Shown here piece by piece: positions 1 through 5,547 of a stretch of 5,547 bases of DNA. The translations under genes and the position numbers were made by a program. Under the pieces are notes generated by a model. The model was not told where the DNA came from. It did not search any database and saw only the letters and a list, made by a program, of their open reading frames with translations. This DNA is from JAZRUY01 sp045598845. Lineage in GTDB: Bacteria; Verrucomicrobiota; Lentisphaeria; Victivallales; Victivallaceae. The DNA lies in the NCBI GenBank assembly GCA_045598845.1, contig JAZRUY010000154.1, forward strand, positions 1 through 5,547, in the 5' to 3' direction. Position 1 is the first letter of the stretch, and each line of letters opens with the position of its first letter.

Positions 1-156
1 CCGGAAATCCCCGCTCAGCACCGCTTTTACCAGACCGGTGGAATCGGCGGCGGAAAACTCCGTTCCGGGCAATTCTTCTTTCAGTTTGGCGGCGTTAGCC
101 TGAATATCCTTGGCCCTGGACATCAGCTTGGCCATCTCGGCAAGATTTCCGAACAT
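1..156 (-). CDS. ybaB: YbaB/EbfC family nucleoid-associated protein, N-terminal part (cut by window edge)
   Basis: The first 52 residues are visible; the rest lies beyond the left edge. The protein starts MFGNLAEMAKLMSRAKDIQ and continues through KLKEEL to a segment reading STGLVKAVLSGDF. This matches the family pattern: an MFGN start, a long amphipathic helix rich in M, K and Q, then a strand of the GLVKV-x-(M/L)-x-G type. Family members are about 100-110 residue dimers that bind DNA with little sequence specificity and sit on the nucleoid in the cytoplasm. The ATG start is well supported by a GGAGGAG ribosome binding site at 163-169, six bases upstream. The gene begins 25 bases after the secDF stop on the same strand, so it is probably the last visible gene of the yajC-secDF transcript. 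That placement is odd, since the family usually sits beside dnaX and recR. The family call rests on the N-terminal half only. Confidence 0.82.
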   Translation of the reverse strand, partial: MFGNLAEMAKLMSRAKDIQANAAKLKEELPGTEFSAADSTGLVKAVLSGDFR

Positions 157-181
157 ATCTGTCTCCTCCGAAATTTACCGG

Positions 182-2698
182 TTATTTCGATGCCGGCTTC
201 GCGGCGGCGATCTGACCGAGCCGTCCGCCCTTGTGCCACATCAGCGCCAGCTGCGGCGAGATGAACACCGAAGAATAAGTGCCGAAGATGATGCCGAGCA
301 TCATTATCAGTACGAAATCGTTGATGGCTGAACCGCCGCCGAGGAACAGCACGAACACCACGATGAAAGTGGTAATGCTGGTCAGCAGGGTGCGGTTGAG
401 GGTCTGGTTGACCGCCTGCGCCACGGTGCCGGCGAAATCCTTGCCGTTGCGCTCGCGGTCGAGTTCGCGGACCCGGTCGAAAATAACCACGGTGTCGTTG
501 ATGGAATATCCGATAACGGTCAGCACCGCCGCCACCACCGTCAGCGATATCGTCCGGCCGGTGACCAGAAAAACCCCCATGGAAACAATAACGTCGTGCA
601 CCAGCGCCAGCACCGCCGCGGCGGCGAAGGTAAGCTCGTAGCGCAGCGTCACATACAGGCCGATACCGAGTACCGACAGCCCGATGGCCAGCAGCGCCGA
701 CTTGGTGAACACCCAGCCGATCAGACCGCCGACCTCGGTGACTTGCGTAAAGCTGAAACCGGCCCCGCTGAATCCGCCGTTGAGCAGATTGCAAACCGTG
801 TCGCCGGCGTTGTCGAGTTCGCCGCGCACCAGGATTTCCAGTTCGTCGGCGTTGGTGACCGTATTGTGCTTATAGGTTACGGTGGATTCGTATCCGGCGC
901 CGGACAGCAGTTTTTCTATCTGCTCCTGCGGCACCCTCTCCTGATAAGAGAGCGATACCACCGTGCCGCCGGTGAAATCCACACCCAGCATGCCTTTGCC
1001 GCGGACGCAGAACACCGCGATGCAGGCGATGAGCGCCGCGCCGGTAAGCGCGAATACCGCCTTGCGCATACTGTTGAAGTTAAACTCCGGCTTCCTGAAG
1101 AACCGCATCATGGTCAGGGTGCGGATCCCGGTGTAATTGAGCAGGTAGTCGAAAATCAGCCTGGTCACGAAAAGCGCGGTGAACAGACTGGTCAGAATAC
1201 CGATGGTCAGGGTGACGGCGAACCCCTTGATGGCTCCGGTTCCGACATTCATCAGAATGACGGCTGAAATCAAAGTGGTGATATTGGCGTCGAACACCGC
1301 GGAAAACGCTTTGTCGTAGCCGTAATCCACCGCGGCCGCCAGACTTTTGCCGGTGGACAATTCCTCCCGTATGCGCTCGAACACCAGCACATTGGCATCC
1401 ACCGCCATGCCGATGGTCAGCACGATACCGGCGATACCCGGCAGGGTAAGCGTGCAGTTGAACGCCGCCATGGCCCCCAGCACCAGCACCACATTGAGCA
1501 CCAGCGCGGTAACCGCGATGAAACCGGAAAGCCGGTAGTAGATACCCATGAACACCGCCACCAGCGCCAGCGAAAGGACTCCCACCCAGATACCGCCGGA
1601 AACATTGGCCTTTCCCAGCTTCGGATCGGTGTCGAACACCGCCGCCTCCTCAATCTGGAACGGGAAATTCCCGGAAATCAGCGCATCGGAAATCATCTTG
1701 AGCTCGTCATCCGAGAAAGAGCCGGAAATTTCCGCCGCCCCGCCGGTGATGGCGTCGTTTATCCGCGGCGCGCAGCAGAGTTTGCCGTCCAGCACGATGG
1801 CGAGCGAACGCCCCACATTGGCGCTGGTCACCTTGCCGAACTGCGCGGCGCCGTCGGGATTGAAAGAGAGGGTGATCTTGCGCTGCCCGAACTGGTCCTT
1901 GACCGGCTGCGCGTCCACCACGTTGCGCCCGTCCATTTCCGCGCGGGTGGAGATGAAATAAAGCGTTTCCTCCGGGGCCCGGCCTTCGCGGAAACGGGTT
2001 TCCTTCATCAGCTCATAGCCGAGCGGCGCGGCGAAATGCTCCGGATCGGCGAGGTACTGCGCCACGAGTTCATCGTTGCGCTCATGCACCAGCCGGAAAC
2101 GCAGTTTCGCGCTCATCTTCACCAGATTGAGCAGATTTATCTTTTCATCCTTGGTCACCACCGGCGCGCGCAGGGCCACATAATTGTCGCCGGACGGAGT
2201 GATTTCAGCCTCGAAAATTTTCTGTCCTTCCAGCCGTTTGCGCAGTATCTCGATCGCCACATCGCGGTAACGGTCGAATTCGGCGGTGCCGGGCTGCAGG
2301 CTGCTGCCTTCTTCCGGACGCAGTTCGAGGATAAATTCCACCCCGCCGTTCAGATCCAGCCCCAGGCGGATGGAACTCGACGCCCGCTTGCGGATGGCAC
2401 TCATCACATCGCGGTTGTCGGCGAGATTGTCGTTATACTTGATTTTTTTGACCAGATTGACGCCTTTCTGCTCGGCGGCGGTCAGCAGTGCCTGCGACTG
2501 ATACAGCTGGGGGTTGTCCTGCTGCAGTTTTTTCGCGTCGTCCACCAGCGCGGCGGACTCGGCGTCGTCCCTGACCGCCAGCATGCTCATAAAGGTATCG
2601 TAGTAATCGCGCTCGAACAGCGGGTGGATAGCCGAAAAGAAAGCGGCGATCACCACCACGGTGATAACGGTGCGCAGAACGACCGGTTTCTTGTTCAT
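182..2698 (-). CDS. secDF: Fused protein translocase subunit SecDF
   Basis: Inner-membrane RND-family protein that uses the proton gradient to help pull exported proteins through SecYEG. SecD and SecF form one unbroken 838-residue chain, longer than the roughly 740 residues of Bacillus or Thermus SecDF. Approximate layout: TM1 7-26; SecD periplasmic domain to about 365; TM2-6 at 370-519; SecF TM7 546-564; second periplasmic domain to about 660; TM8-12 at 664-819. SecD motifs are LGLDLNGG (112-119, N where R or Q is usual) and AVDANVLVFERIREE (432-446). SecF motifs are GVDFTGG (572-578) and SINDTVVIFDRVRE (732-745). Asp434, Asp735 and Arg769 appear equivalent to the proton-path Asp340, Asp637 and Arg671 of Thermus SecDF; I placed them by motif. 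About 85 residues between TM1 and LGLDLNGG are extra. I chose the ATG giving MNKKPVV; an in-frame GTG at 2707 would add three residues. A GGAAAGG element at 2710-2716 fits either start. The gene follows yajC by 25 bases. Confidence 0.96.
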   Translation of the reverse strand: MNKKPVVLRTVITVVVIAAFFSAIHPLFERDYYDTFMSMLAVRDDAESAALVDDAKKLQQDNPQLYQSQALLTAAEQKGVNLVKKIKYNDNLADNRDVMSAIRKRASSSIRLGLDLNGGVEFILELRPEEGSSLQPGTAEFDRYRDVAIEILRKRLEGQKIFEAEITPSGDNYVALRAPVVTKDEKINLLNLVKMSAKLRFRLVHERNDELVAQYLADPEHFAAPLGYELMKETRFREGRAPEETLYFISTRAEMDGRNVVDAQPVKDQFGQRKITLSFNPDGAAQFGKVTSANVGRSLAIVLDGKLCCAPRINDAITGGAAEISGSFSDDELKMISDALISGNFPFQIEEAAVFDTDPKLGKANVSGGIWVGVLSLALVAVFMGIYYRLSGFIAVTALVLNVVLVLGAMAAFNCTLTLPGIAGIVLTIGMAVDANVLVFERIREELSTGKSLAAAVDYGYDKAFSAVFDANITTLISAVILMNVGTGAIKGFAVTLTIGILTSLFTALFVTRLIFDYLLNYTGIRTLTMMRFFRKPEFNFNSMRKAVFALTGAALIACIAVFCVRGKGMLGVDFTGGTVVSLSYQERVPQEQIEKLLSGAGYESTVTYKHNTVTNADELEILVRGELDNAGDTVCNLLNGGFSGAGFSFTQVTEVGGLIGWVFTKSALLAIGLSVLGIGLYVTLRYELTFAAAAVLALVHDVIVSMGVFLVTGRTISLTVVAAVLTVIGYSINDTVVIFDRVRELDRERNGKDFAGTVAQAVNQTLNRTLLTSITTFIVVFVLFLGGGSAINDFVLIMMLGIIFGTYSSVFISPQLALMWHKGGRLGQIAAAKPASK

Positions 2699-2723
2699 TT
2701 GGGTCACAGCCTTTCCGGGTTGT

Positions 2724-3092
2724 TTATTTCTTTTCCGCTTTTTCGCCCTCGGCGCCGGGGACTTCCGCCACGCCGTTTTTAAGCACTTCCACCCGTACGT
2801 TTTCCGCGATTTCCACCACGAAAGATTTCTCCTTGACTTCCACGATATCGCCGTACATGCCGGAGGAAAGCAGCACCCGGGTGCCCTTGACCAGCGAATC
2901 CAGCATCTGCTGGCGCTTGGCGGCCTGGCGCTTCTGGGAACGGGCGGAGAAGAAGAACATGATCGCGATGACCACGATCATCAGAAACATGGGATTGCCG
3001 AAAATCGCCGGCGCCGGATTGGTATCGGCGGCGCCTGCCGCTTCGGTTGCTGTATCGGCGAAGTTCCACATCGTACCGGTGATTCCGTTCAT
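2724..3092 (-). CDS. yajC: Preprotein translocase subunit YajC
   Basis: Small single-pass inner-membrane protein that associates with SecDF in the Sec translocon; it is usually not essential. The 122-residue product has a short N-terminal stretch rich in A, T and P, then one membrane helix at about 34-49 (NPMFLMIVVIAIMFFFSA). The basic stop-transfer segment RSQKRQAAKRQQ follows, corresponding to the family RPQQKR motif. Next is the cytoplasmic YajC fold: LVKGTRVLLSSGMYGDIVEV (67-86), matching the family pattern G-x-x-V-x-T-x-G-G-x-x-G-x-I, then VVEIAENVRVEVLKNGVAEV and a charged tail ending in KK. The length is typical. The ATG start has an AAAGGA ribosome binding site at 3100-3105, seven bases away. 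An internal ATG at codon 8 is less likely because it lacks this spacing. yajC directly before secDF is a classic arrangement, and it probably opens the secretion transcript from the promoter at 3182-3210. Confidence 0.95.
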   Translation of the reverse strand: MNGITGTMWNFADTATEAAGAADTNPAPAIFGNPMFLMIVVIAIMFFFSARSQKRQAAKRQQMLDSLVKGTRVLLSSGMYGDIVEVKEKSFVVEIAENVRVEVLKNGVAEVPGAEGEKAEKK

Positions 3093-3151
3093 TTCAAAAT
3101 CCTTTCTTTTTTATATTTCAGGTAAAAAACACTGTTGTCCGTTGTCTGCCG

Positions 3152-3167
3152 GGGGAACGGCTTCCCC
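3152..3167 (-). other. Hairpin in the yajC 5' leader
   Basis: A perfect 6 bp stem (GGGGAA / TTCCCC) closes a four-base loop, with a possible G-U pair at the base. On the minus strand it would begin about 8 bases after the transcription start predicted from the promoter at 3182-3210, so it would sit at the very 5' end of the yajC-secDF messenger. A role in RNA stability is possible but is inference. It is unlikely to be the recJ terminator, since the minus strand continues CGGCAGAC with no T-run. On the plus strand it is followed by TTTATTAT, a weak terminator-like pattern, but no plus-strand gene precedes it. Confidence 0.45.
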
Positions 3168-3181
3168 TTTATTATCACGGT

Positions 3182-3210
3182 AATATACATTGGCAACGCG
3201 CCGCTTGCAA
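3182..3210 (-). promoter_or_regulatory. Sigma70-type promoter for yajC-secDF-ybaB
   Basis: On the minus strand, a -35 element TTGCAA (3205-3210) and a -10 element TATATT (3182-3187) are separated by exactly 17 bases. They match 4/6 and 5/6 of the consensus. Transcription would start near 3175, giving a leader of about 83 bases before yajC. A second, weaker pair overlaps it: TTGCCA (3191-3196) and AATAAA (3168-3173), also spaced 17. No convincing terminator separates the recJ stop from this promoter, so read-through from recJ may add to expression. Confidence 0.6.
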
Positions 3211-3251
3211 CCTGGTTTCAACCGCGCTTTTTATCCGGCGGTCAGTCTGAA

Positions 3252-4961
3252 TCAGTACATCCGGCGGACATCCACGATATTCAGCTGCGGAATATCGTTT
3301 CCGTTGTGATGGTTGATCTGCGGCATGGCCAGAATATCCAGCGAATGACCGCTGAACTCCTGCGGCGTCCGGTTGAAAGCGATAAAATCGATCTGGCCGC
3401 GGCGGTCCGCCATGGTGCCGCGGGTATGCCCGCCGCCCACCGGCGCGCTGTAAGTCGCCTGCACATCGTTGAACCGGAACACCGGCTTGGGGTTGTCGTG
3501 GCCGAAGGGCGCCATCTTCTCCAGATAATCAAAGAATTCCGGGGTCAGGTCTTCGAGCCCGATCTCGCCGTCGTAGCTGATGCAGTCCTCCAGATCGGAA
3601 ACGGAAACCTGCTTCCGTATCTCGCTGTTGACCGCGTCGAAGAACGCGGCGATGCGGTCGGCCTTCATCCCGATTCCCACCGCCATCGGATGCCCGCCGA
3701 AACGGTCGAGCAGCGAAGCGGCGGAACTCAGGACTTCCACCAGATTCAGATTGGCCACGCTGCGCCCGGAGCCGTAGGCGTTCTCCCCCTGAATGGTCAG
3801 CACGATGGTGGGGCGGTTGTAATCGCGCGCCAGACGGGAAGCCACGATGCCGATCACCCCCTGGTGCCAGTCGCGGCCGGCCACCAGCAGCGCGCAGTCG
3901 CTCTTCCAGGCCAGATTGCGCTCTATCTGCTCTTTGGCTTCCTGATATATTTCCTGTTCCTTGTTCTGCCGCTCATGGTTGTATTTTTCCAAATCCGAGG
4001 CGAACTGATAGGCCTCCACGATATGTTCGGATTCGAGCAGACGCAGAGCGGCATTGGCATCCCCCACCCTCCCGGCGGCGTTGATGCGCGGCGCGATCCG
4101 GAAAGTTATATCGGACGGCTGCAGATCGCCGCGCAGCCGGGAATTTTCAATCAGGGCGCGCACCCCCGGCCGGATCTGCCGGCGCAGCGCCTCGATGCCG
4201 TATTTAACCAGGATGCGGTTTTCCCCCAGCAGCGGCACGATGTCGGCCACCGTGCCCAGCGCGGCAAAATCCAGCACCTCTTTCAAATCGGTGGTGAAGC
4301 CGCCCAGTTTATGCTCGCGCCCGTACTTGATGAAGGCGTGCGAAAGTTTAAACGCCACCCCGGCCCCGGCCAGCACCTGCAGATCGGCCAGCTCCGGATT
4401 TATCTTGGGGTTGATCACCGCCAGCGCGTCCGGCAGTTCCGGGCCGGCCTCGTGGTGGTCGGTAACGATCACATCGATTCCCATGTCGGTCGCCACGCTC
4501 ACCGCGTCGCAGCTGGTGATGCCGCAGTCCACCGTCACCAGCACCTTGCAGTCGCCGTTGGCCTCCAGCGCCTTGTTCAGCGACTCCGGGGTGAATCCGT
4601 AGCCGTCGTCGAACCGGTGCGGTATGAAGGAATGGACTGTCGCGCCGTTCTGCCGCAGCACATAGGCCAGCAGGGCGCTGGCGGTGATGCCGTCGGTATC
4701 GTAGTCGCCGTGAATGAGGATATGCTCGCGGCCGGCTATCGCGCGCCACAGCCGTTCCGCGGCCTTCTCGATACCGGGGAACCGGTAGGGGTCGGAAAGG
4801 CGGTTCAGCTGAGGATAAAGAAAATCGGGAATGGCTTCAGGAGCGATTCCGCGGGAGGCAAAAACCAGCGCCAGCGGACGCGGCATCTGGTATTTACTCA
4901 GAATGGCATCGGCGGCGGACCCGTTATTCTGCCCGGACAGTTTCCAATTTTTCGCACCCAT
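3252..4961 (-). CDS. recJ: Single-stranded-DNA-specific 5'-3' exonuclease RecJ
   Basis: Cytoplasmic DHH-superfamily nuclease that degrades single-stranded DNA 5' to 3' in recombination, mismatch and base-excision repair, using metal ions. The 569-residue length is close to E. coli RecJ (577). The DHH domain carries HGDYDTDGITAS (84-95, usually DYDVDG), VTVDCGIT (142-149), VTDHHEAG (166-173) and GAGVAFKL (199-206), followed by FAALGTVADIVPL (232-244) and PRINAAGR (291-298). A charged helical linker at about 305-350 leads to the DHHA1 domain, with QGVIGIVASRLA (367-378), GSGRS (397-401) and FGGHPMAVG (421-429). The C-terminal OB-type domain includes MAPFGHDNPKPVF (483-495). All metal-binding aspartates and histidines I can recognise are present, so it should be active. 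The ATG start gives a normal N-terminus; only a purine-rich stretch, not a canonical ribosome binding site, precedes it. No frameshift is visible. Confidence 0.97.
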   Translation of the reverse strand: MGAKNWKLSGQNNGSAADAILSKYQMPRPLALVFASRGIAPEAIPDFLYPQLNRLSDPYRFPGIEKAAERLWRAIAGREHILIHGDYDTDGITASALLAYVLRQNGATVHSFIPHRFDDGYGFTPESLNKALEANGDCKVLVTVDCGITSCDAVSVATDMGIDVIVTDHHEAGPELPDALAVINPKINPELADLQVLAGAGVAFKLSHAFIKYGREHKLGGFTTDLKEVLDFAALGTVADIVPLLGENRILVKYGIEALRRQIRPGVRALIENSRLRGDLQPSDITFRIAPRINAAGRVGDANAALRLLESEHIVEAYQFASDLEKYNHERQNKEQEIYQEAKEQIERNLAWKSDCALLVAGRDWHQGVIGIVASRLARDYNRPTIVLTIQGENAYGSGRSVANLNLVEVLSSAASLLDRFGGHPMAVGIGMKADRIAAFFDAVNSEIRKQVSVSDLEDCISYDGEIGLEDLTPEFFDYLEKMAPFGHDNPKPVFRFNDVQATYSAPVGGGHTRGTMADRRGQIDFIAFNRTPQEFSGHSLDILAMPQINHHNGNDIPQLNIVDVRRMY

Positions 4962-4979
4962 CTCTTCTCTTTCGTTGAT

Positions 4980-5008
4980 TAAATATCATTCTATACGATA
5001 ACCCTGAA
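4980..5008 (-). promoter_or_regulatory. Possible recJ promoter
   Basis: On the minus strand a weak pair, TTCAGG (5003-5008) and TATTTA (4980-4985), has a 17-base spacer. An alternative -10 element, TATAGA, lies at 4990-4995 but has no good -35 at normal spacing; TTGTAA is 22 bases away. Transcription would start near 4973, leaving a very short leader. A promoter is expected here because the neighbouring tRNA genes are divergent, but the exact elements are uncertain. Confidence 0.3.
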
Positions 5009-5035
5009 CCCGGCGCTTTACAAAGACGGCGGCGC

Positions 5036-5090
5036 ATTTTTTTAATTTTTTATCCTCCGGGGTTGCAAATCGCCGCAATCGGTGTATTTT
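5036..5090 (+). promoter_or_regulatory. tRNA operon promoter with A/T-rich upstream tract
   Basis: A -35 element TTGCAA (5063-5068) and a -10 element TATTTT (5085-5090) are separated by 16 bases, with TG directly before the -10. An 18-base run of pure A/T at 5036-5053 lies about 44-61 bases upstream of the predicted start near 5097. That is where UP elements bind the RNA polymerase alpha subunit at strong stable-RNA promoters. The -10 matches only 4/6 of the consensus. The -35 hexamer is identical to the one proposed for yajC. Confidence 0.55.
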
Positions 5091-5096
5091 AAGTAT

Positions 5097-5119
5097 CACC
5101 GCGCCGTATTCGGGCGGTG
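5097..5119 (+). other. Hairpin in the tRNA operon leader
   Basis: CACCGC (5097-5102) pairs fully with GCGGTG (5114-5119). Above a single bulged G (5103), CCG pairs with CGG around a TATT loop. The nine base pairs start at or next to the predicted transcription start and end 16 bases before tRNA-Leu. No T-run follows, so it is not a terminator. It would be part of the leader removed by RNase P; a role in protecting or shaping the precursor is inference. Confidence 0.5.
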
Positions 5120-5135
5120 TTGAAGGCAATGATAT

Positions 5136-5220
5136 GCCGACGTGGCGGAATTGGCAGACGCGCACGGTTCAGGTCCGTGTTCCGCAAGGATTGTGGGTTC
5201 AACTCCCACCGTCGGTACCA
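5136..5220 (+). tRNA. tRNA-Leu, anticodon CAG
   Basis: A complete 85-base class II tRNA that reads the leucine codon CUG. The acceptor stem GCCGACG pairs with CGTCGGT, closing with a G-U pair. The anticodon arm is CACGG / CCGTG with loop TTCAGGT and anticodon CAG at 5170-5172. The long variable arm TCC-GCAA-GGA is typical of leucine tRNAs. The T arm is GTGGG TTCAACT CCCAC. The discriminator base is A, as leucyl-tRNA synthetase requires, and the CCA end is encoded. It is the first gene of a three-tRNA operon, with a 36-base spacer after it in which I see nothing. Confidence 0.97.
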
Positions 5221-5256
5221 TGCAATTTACGCGGCGGACGGGCTGCGAAAACGTAT

Positions 5257-5330
5257 GCGGGTATGGCATAACGGCTGTGCACCAGCCTTCCAAGCTGGTT
5301 ATACGGGTTCGACCCCCGTTACCCGCTCCA
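5257..5330 (+). tRNA. tRNA-Gly, anticodon TCC
   Basis: A complete 74-base tRNA that reads GGA, and GGG by wobble. The acceptor stem is GCGGGTA / TACCCGC. The D stem is GCAT / GTGC. The anticodon arm is CCAGC / GCTGG with loop CTTCCAA and anticodon TCC at 5289-5291. A four-base variable region is followed by the T arm ACGGG TTCGACC CCCGT. The discriminator base is T and the CCA end is encoded. Only seven bases separate it from tRNA-Tyr, so the two must be cut from one precursor. Confidence 0.97.
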
Positions 5331-5337
5331 TATTTCA

Positions 5338-5422
5338 GGTGGGATTGCCGAGCGGTCAAAGGCGGCAGACTGTAAATCTGCTCTCTCCGAGTTCGATGGT
5401 TCGAATCCATCTCCCACCACCA
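5338..5422 (+). tRNA. tRNA-Tyr, anticodon GTA
   Basis: A complete 85-base class II tRNA that reads UAU and UAC. The acceptor stem is GGTGGGA / TCCCACC. The anticodon arm is GCAGA / TCTGC with loop CTGTAAA and anticodon GTA at 5372-5374. The 13-base variable arm forms a short CTC-TCC-GAG stem, as in bacterial tyrosine tRNAs. The T arm is GATGG TTCGAAT CCATC. The discriminator is A and the CCA end is encoded. It is the last gene of the operon; the terminator starts seven bases later. Confidence 0.97.
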
Positions 5423-5428
5423 GTTTTT

Positions 5429-5463
5429 AAAAATGCCAGTCATTTGTCTGGCGTTTTTTATTT
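5429..5463 (+). terminator. Rho-independent terminator of the tRNA operon
   Basis: The stem core TGCCAG (5434-5439) pairs with CTGGCG (5448-5453), including one T-G pair, around an eight-base loop. Five A-T pairs extend its base. The T-run TTTTTTATTT (5454-5463) follows directly. The flanking A-run means it could also stop transcripts entering from the right on the minus strand. Confidence 0.93.
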
Positions 5464-5547
5464 CCGTTAAACGCCTTGTTTTAGCACAGTTACGAACTTT
5501 CATCAAAGAGATAAGCCGTCCTCCGAGAGATGCCTGGTGAAAGCGCT
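5464..5547. other. Non-coding stretch after the tRNA operon; possible start of an RNA leader
   Basis: I see no supported gene or clear promoter in these last 84 bases. Open frames on both strands are short, lack convincing starts, or run on through the terminator and tRNAs. The final part has GAGAGA (5525-5530) followed by GGTGAAAGC (5536-5544), which loosely recalls the distal stem I of a T-box leader. The window ends before the specifier loop or antiterminator could be seen. Confidence 0.25.

Noticed and set aside
123..794. Minus-strand 223-codon frame inside secDF and ybaB
   Set aside because: It is an out-of-frame reading of the secDF 3' end, and its arginine- and glycine-rich composition is typical of a frame-shifted shadow.
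2036..2782. Plus-strand 248-codon frame opposite the start of secDF and the end of yajC
   Set aside because: It is antisense to two confidently identified genes and shows no domain of its own.
3152..3170. Hairpin plus TTT as a plus-strand terminator
   Set aside because: No plus-strand gene precedes it and the T-run is weak. It is better explained as a hairpin in the yajC leader.
3135..4982. Plus-strand 615-codon frame opposite recJ
   Set aside because: It mirrors a clear recJ gene in GC-rich DNA. The translation is rich in H, R, Q and G with no recognisable domain, as expected for an antisense shadow.
5117..5470. Plus-strand frames of 117 and 77 codons across the tRNA cluster
   Set aside because: They are readings through well-formed tRNA genes and have no protein family features.
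5096..5506. Minus-strand 136-codon frame with phrases such as MDSNHRTRRE, GGRTRI and GVEPT
   Set aside because: It is antisense to all three tRNAs and the terminator. These phrases are typical of spurious proteins read from the reverse strand of tRNA genes.

Overview
This 5.5 kb window looks like an ordinary chromosomal housekeeping region from a moderately GC-rich Gram-negative-type bacterium. I see no phage, insertion sequence, CRISPR array or defence gene. Three things suggest the PVC group (Verrucomicrobia, Lentisphaerae, Chlamydiae): a single-chain SecD-SecF fusion, an extra region after the first membrane helix of SecD, and recJ lying next to secDF, which I recall from Chlamydia genomes. 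Within that group, a Lentisphaerae/Victivallis-like host is my best guess. This is inference, because the window holds no rRNA or other taxonomic marker.

Positions 1-4961 hold four genes, all on the minus strand, in transcription order recJ, yajC, secDF, ybaB. recJ encodes a complete single-strand DNA exonuclease. A gap of about 160 bases follows, carrying a good sigma70-type promoter and a small hairpin. Then come yajC, secDF and the 5' part of a YbaB/EbfC-like gene cut by the left edge, with gaps of only about 25 bases between them. YajC and SecDF work together at the SecYEG translocon: SecDF uses the proton gradient to pull secreted proteins across the membrane, and YajC is its small membrane partner. 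YbaB is a small DNA-binding protein with no known part in secretion.

Positions 4962-5135 form a divergent intergenic region. It carries a probable promoter for recJ on the minus strand. On the plus strand it has an A/T tract, a promoter and a leader hairpin for a tRNA operon. Positions 5136-5422 encode tRNA-Leu(CAG), tRNA-Gly(TCC) and tRNA-Tyr(GTA), each with an encoded CCA end, followed by a strong intrinsic terminator.

The last 84 bases hold no gene I can support. The final stretch has a faint resemblance to the start of a T-box leader. The points most worth checking are the two hairpins placed at predicted transcription starts, a tiny reading frame that ends in an ATGA overlap with yajC, the placement of ybaB after secDF, and the T-box-like end.
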